Shown one piece after another: positions 7,182-9,882 of a stretch of 9,882 bases of DNA. Position numbers and translations under genes: made by a program. A model generated the notes under the pieces. It ran no database searches, was not told where the DNA came from, and saw only the letters and a list, made by a program, of their open reading frames with translations. Source of the stretch: Pseudomonadota bacterium (lineage in GTDB: Bacteria > Pseudomonadota > Gammaproteobacteria > Acidithiobacillales > Acidithiobacillaceae); the NCBI GenBank assembly GCA_021827445.1, contig JAKAVW010000093.1, forward strand, positions 1 to 9,882, given 5' to 3'. Every line of letters begins with the position of its first letter. The stretch's first letter is position 1.

Positions 7182-7919
7182 ATGTTTTTCAAACAACGCA
7201 GCAGTACCGATGGGACCTTATCCTACTTCTATGGTTGTGGTGGCAAAGGCTTTGCGGTTGCCGTAGATGTGGTGGCCGGTGACGAGCAGTGGTTTCTTAG
7301 TGAAGCACAAAAGGCGGCCGTACGGATCAGCTTCGTGATCGATACCCATATCCATGCTGATCATCTCTCGGGTGGCAAGGCACTAGCGACTCTGGCGGAT
7401 GCGCCCTACTGCCTGCATGAGAGCGATGTGAATCAGGTCCATTTTCCCATTCGCGCTTTGAAGGACGGTGAAGTACTGGAAACCGGCAACGTCCTGACCC
7501 AAGTGCTATACACCCCGGGGCATACGATGGACAGCGTTTGTCTGCTGGTGAGTGACATGCGGCGTAGCCCGGACCCGTGGTTCGCACTGACCGGCGACAC
7601 AGTCTTTGTCAGTGGTGTCGGTCGGCCGGATCTGGATGGCACCCCGGAAGAAATGGCTGGAAAGCTTTACGACAGTCTCCACCAGAAGCTCCTGACCCTC
7701 CCCGATGATCTGGAGATATTCCCCGGCCACGCTGCAGGCAGTGTCTGCGGCGCGGGATTGTCCGGGAAACCCTCCTCGACGCTGGGTTTCGAGAAACGCT
7801 GGGATCCTTACTTGAGCATGGACCGGGCGACTTTTGTCCGCGAGCTCACAGCCAATATCCCGGAGAAGCCTGCAGAAATGATGCGCATTGTCGCCACCAA
7901 TCTGGGGAAGGCGGCATGA
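7182..7919 (+). CDS. Persulfide (sulfur) dioxygenase, ETHE1-like metallo-beta-lactamase fold
   Basis: A 245-residue metallo-beta-lactamase-fold protein of the persulfide/sulfur dioxygenase group. These mononuclear non-heme iron enzymes oxidise glutathione persulfide to sulfite and glutathione in sulfide detoxification and sulfur oxidation. Seen directly: THIHADH (residues 55-61; H56, H58, D60, H61), TPGHTMDS (H114), LTGDTVFVSGVGRPDL (D139, with the R148-P-D150 signature of this group) and the C-terminal FPGHAAGSVCG (H183). The segment GKPSSTLGFEKRW (195-207) is also characteristic of the bacterial members. No rhodanese domain is fused to it and there is no signal peptide, so it should act in the cytoplasm. 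The start is clear: GGAGGAG at 7170-7176, 5 nt before the ATG. The end overlaps the ArsR gene as ATGA. Glyoxalase II is a more distant relative, but the GRPDL signature argues against it. Confidence 0.88.
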   Translation: MFFKQRSSTDGTLSYFYGCGGKGFAVAVDVVAGDEQWFLSEAQKAAVRISFVIDTHIHADHLSGGKALATLADAPYCLHESDVNQVHFPIRALKDGEVLETGNVLTQVLYTPGHTMDSVCLLVSDMRRSPDPWFALTGDTVFVSGVGRPDLDGTPEEMAGKLYDSLHQKLLTLPDDLEIFPGHAAGSVCGAGLSGKPSSTLGFEKRWDPYLSMDRATFVRELTANIPEKPAEMMRIVATNLGKAA

Positions 7920-8275
7920 GCAGCGAAACCGTACGCTTCGCCCTTTTCGCAGAGGTTTTTGCGGCCCTGGCCCACCCCAAACGTCTGGAGATCATCCACC
8001 ACTTGGGGGAGGGGCAGCGCAACGCCGGGGAACTCACCGAACTGACCGGCATGTCCAAAGCCAATGTCTCCCAGCACCTGAATATTCTGAAAGCGCGAGG
8101 ATTGGTCCACTGTGACAAATGCGGGACCTTCTGCAACTACCGGCTCACCAGTCCCAAGGTACTGGAGACCTGCGAGATCGTGCGCGAACTCATTCTCGAC
8201 CAGATGCAGATCACCACCCGCAACCAGCGGGAACTGAGTACAGTCGTACCCATCCGTAAAGAATATCGCTCATGA
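7916..8275 (+). CDS. ArsR/SmtB-family transcriptional repressor, cysteine-rich wing
   Basis: A 119-residue winged helix-turn-helix regulator. The hallmark ALAHPKRLEIIHHL (17-30) is followed by the helix-turn-helix ELTELTGMSKANVSQHLNILKARGL (39-63) and a wing ending in YRLTSP (75-80). Unusually, three cysteines sit at the end of the recognition helix and in the wing: C66, C69 and C73 in HCDKCGTFCNY, with a fourth at C86. The alpha3 metal motif ELCxCDL of arsenic- and cadmium-sensing relatives is absent, because that segment is ELTELTGMS. The sulfide-sensing relatives BigR and SqrR use cysteines elsewhere. The gene is joined by ATGA overlaps to the persulfide dioxygenase upstream and the transporter downstream. 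It therefore probably represses its own operon and is released by a thiol, persulfide or metal signal. The ligand is inference. Confidence 0.92.
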   Translation: MSSETVRFALFAEVFAALAHPKRLEIIHHLGEGQRNAGELTELTGMSKANVSQHLNILKARGLVHCDKCGTFCNYRLTSPKVLETCEIVRELILDQMQITTRNQRELSTVVPIRKEYRS

Positions 8276-9546
8276 TCTCCACGGCGTCGACCGCACCGCA
8301 GCATGTGCGAGGAATCCTCATCAACCGCGGGCAGTTTCTGCTACAGACTGCGCAAGTCTTTTTTGTCGGCCTGATCATCGGCATGGAGCGCAATGTGCTG
8401 CCCGCCATGAGCCATATCTTCGGTGTCGACAAAAACGCGTTTTTGTTTCTGGCGTCGTTTGTGATTTCTTTTGGCCTGGTCAAAGGAGCCCTGAACTTTG
8501 TGGCCGGCGGGCTTTCCGACCGGATCGGCCGCAAACGCGTCCTGCTGCTGGGCTGGATAGCCGGTATTCCCATTCCAATCCTGATTTTCTTTGCGCCCAA
8601 CTGGTGGTGGATTGTTGGCGCCAATGTATTTCTCGGTATCAATCAAGCCTTCACCTGGACCATGACGGTCACCAGTCAGATTGATCTGGCCAACAGTCAT
8701 CAGCGCGGCTTGGCCGTCGGCATCAACGAGGCGATGGGTTACATTGCGGTAGGGCTGGCAGGTCTCGCTACGGGTTATCTGGCCGTCCTCTACGGACCGC
8801 GCTGGGCCTTGCTGGTATTTGGCCTGATAGTTATCGCCCTGGCCATGATGCTGCTGTTCTGGATACAGGACACGATAGCCTGGGTGCATGCCGAGCATAC
8901 CCAGAACCAGCAACGGGCCGGGGCACCCGTCTCCACCACGCCTGAAGCTGGCGCATGGGCGACCTTCCTGCGGGTATCCTTTCGGGATGTCACCTATCGG
9001 GCACTGTGTCAGGCCGGGGTAGCCAATAAAATCGCCGACACCCTGGTCTGGGTGCTCTTTCCGGTATTTTTTCGCTTCCACGGTCTGGGTGTGATTCGCA
9101 TCGGCTGGATCACCGGAATATACGCCATGGTCTGGGGATTGTGCCAGTTCTGGACCGGACATCTGGCCGATCGCATCGGTCGCAAACCTCCCGTGTTGCT
9201 GGGTTTCGCGCTGCTGGCAGCAGGACTCGCCGGAACTGCACTGGTCAGTCATTTTTCCGCATGGATCATTACCGCTGCGGTGATGGGGCTCGGTATGGCT
9301 CTGCTTTATCCCAATCTGATTGCCGCCATGTCGGATGTCGCCCCACCCCTGGAACGAGGTCGGATCCTCGGTACCTATCGCTATTGGCGGGATACGGGTT
9401 ACGCCATCGGTGGTCTGATTCTCGGTCTGGTCGCTCAATGGGGTGACGAGATTCTCTCCGCTATCTGGTTGACGGTCGGTATCGTTGCCCTCTCGGGTTT
9501 GTGGGTCGCCCTGGCGGTCAAAGAAACCCATCCCCGAACCACTTGA
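8272..9546 (+). CDS. Major facilitator superfamily transporter, substrate unknown
   Basis: A 424-residue inner-membrane protein with about 12 hydrophobic helices in two halves. The halves are separated by a hydrophilic loop near residues 203-232. MFS motif A occurs twice, as GGLSDRIGRK (79-88) after helix 2 and as GHLADRIGRK (295-304) in the second half, which is the expected duplicated arrangement. An acidic/arginine pair in GMERNVLP (37-44) lies in or near the first helix. The sequence does not reveal the substrate. Placement in an ATGA-coupled operon with a persulfide dioxygenase and a thiol-type repressor suggests export of, or import linked to, a sulfur compound such as sulfite, thiosulfate or a thiol, but this is inference. 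The start is fixed by the overlap with the repressor stop. It is followed after 15 nt by a broken DsrE-like gene. Confidence 0.9.
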   Translation: MISTASTAPQHVRGILINRGQFLLQTAQVFFVGLIIGMERNVLPAMSHIFGVDKNAFLFLASFVISFGLVKGALNFVAGGLSDRIGRKRVLLLGWIAGIPIPILIFFAPNWWWIVGANVFLGINQAFTWTMTVTSQIDLANSHQRGLAVGINEAMGYIAVGLAGLATGYLAVLYGPRWALLVFGLIVIALAMMLLFWIQDTIAWVHAEHTQNQQRAGAPVSTTPEAGAWATFLRVSFRDVTYRALCQAGVANKIADTLVWVLFPVFFRFHGLGVIRIGWITGIYAMVWGLCQFWTGHLADRIGRKPPVLLGFALLAAGLAGTALVSHFSAWIITAAVMGLGMALLYPNLIAAMSDVAPPLERGRILGTYRYWRDTGYAIGGLILGLVAQWGDEILSAIWLTVGIVALSGLWVALAVKETHPRTT

Positions 9547-9561
9547 TCAGGAGCTCTCCTC

Positions 9562-9816
9562 ATGACCAGCGCTTTAATCGTTCTTCATGCTGGCCCCGAT
9601 TCGGAAAATCCGCGTGTGCTGACCAGTACCGATGCCATCAGCGAGAGTACGTGAACCTTGTTGAGGGAACTGCTGGAATTGGGTCTGGAAGTCCGGTGTT
9701 GTGGCAGCTCCCTGAAAGCACAAGGGGTGGAAGACCTGCCAATTGGTGTCAGCAAAAGCTCCATGAAAGAACTCTCCAGTCGGATCAGTGCGGCCGACGA
9801 GGTCGTATGTTTTTGA
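9562..9816 (+). pseudogene. DsrE-like sulfur-carrier gene, interrupted by TGA and probably internally deleted
   Basis: The frame from ATG 9562 reads MTSALIVLHAGPDSENPRV, a DsrE/YchN-type start. After an internal TGA (9652-9654) it resumes in the same frame as TLLRELLELGLEVRCCGSS, then SSMKELSSRISAADEVVCF, to a TGA at 9814-9816. Ending in ADxVxxF is where DsrE-family proteins normally stop, so the second TGA is probably the authentic end. The cysteine of the conserved CGSS motif (codon 9700-9702), which carries persulfide in this family, is kept. At 84 codons it is shorter than the usual 110-120. The middle part of the fold between GPDSENPRV and TLLRELL seems to be missing, so a deletion accompanies the stop. 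AGGAG at 9549-9553 gives a good ribosome site 8 nt before the ATG, although it lies in the short inverted repeat AGGA-GCTC-TCCT. Alternatives are stop readthrough or a sequencing error. Confidence 0.65.
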
Positions 9817-9882
9817 GTCATTGCGCTGAAACTATTCGAGACTTCCATTCTCAAGAACTGAGAAACCATTCATCGGGAATGC
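9817..9882. other. Distal end after the DsrE-like remnant, nothing identified
   Basis: The last 66 bases hold no recognised gene start. A perfect 6 bp inverted repeat, TTCTCA (9848-9853) and TGAGAA (9859-9864), has a 5 nt loop, but it is AT-rich and no T-run follows on the plus strand, so it is a poor terminator. The next gene, if any, lies beyond the window. Confidence 0.4.

Noticed and set aside
8341..9531. Long minus-strand open frame (396 codons) opposite the MFS gene
   Set aside because: It is the antisense of a clear membrane transporter with duplicated motif A, and its G/Q/D/H-rich composition with no domain is typical of a shadow frame.
9652..9861. Three in-frame TGA codons (9652, 9814, 9859) in the DsrE-like frame, suggesting selenocysteine or a recoded UGA
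   Set aside because: TGA serves as a normal stop for several intact genes in this window. The conserved cysteine is present separately, no convincing SECIS-like hairpin follows 9652, and 9814 coincides with the usual end of the family, so 9859 lies outside the gene.
9848..9864. Hairpin TTCTCA-AGAAC-TGAGAA as an operon terminator
   Set aside because: The stem is short and AT-rich and is not followed by a T-run.
9585..9869. Minus-strand open frame of 94 codons over the DsrE-like remnant
   Set aside because: It resembles no protein family, its composition is serine-rich as expected of an antisense frame, and the plus strand carries recognisable DsrE motifs.

Overview
The window looks like a chromosomal segment of a sulfur-oxidising gammaproteobacterium or acidithiobacillus. 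The evidence is a moderately GC-rich composition, long proteobacterial housekeeping proteins (polyphosphate kinase, PepN, DsbG), and a thiol/persulfide operon of the type common in Acidithiobacillus. The genus is an inference from gene content and protein character; no 16S or other marker is present.

Layout. (1) Bases 1-3105, plus strand: the C-terminal part of polyphosphate kinase (ppk), a small ParA/MinD-type ATPase, and a CYTH-CHAD protein, packed with little or no spacing (12 nt gap, then a 17 nt overlap). One gene makes polyphosphate, one belongs to a family that positions cargo in the cell, and one carries both a triphosphate-tunnel domain and a polyphosphate-binding CHAD domain. (2) Bases 3119-6968, minus strand: dsbG, pepN and a small unknown gene, read in that order. 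dsbG and pepN overlap, and the unknown gene follows pepN by 38 nt. This unit converges on the ppk unit with only 13 nt between stop codons. (3) Bases 6969-7181: a divergent intergenic region holding a plausible sigma70-type promoter for the rightward unit. (4) Bases 7182-9816, plus strand: a metallo-beta-lactamase-fold persulfide (sulfur) dioxygenase, an ArsR-family repressor with an unusual cysteine cluster, a 12-helix MFS transporter, and a broken DsrE-like gene. The first three are joined by ATGA stop/start overlaps and the fourth starts 15 nt after the third.

How it fits together. The left unit is a polyphosphate module; the ParA between ppk and CHAD suggests a granule-positioning idea worth testing. 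The right unit reads as a sulfide/persulfide detoxification or sulfur-oxidation operon with its own thiol-sensing repressor and a transporter of unknown substrate. Its DsrE-like sulfur-carrier gene has an internal TGA and appears shortened, so it is probably decayed. There is no sign of a mobile element, tRNA, rRNA or CRISPR array.
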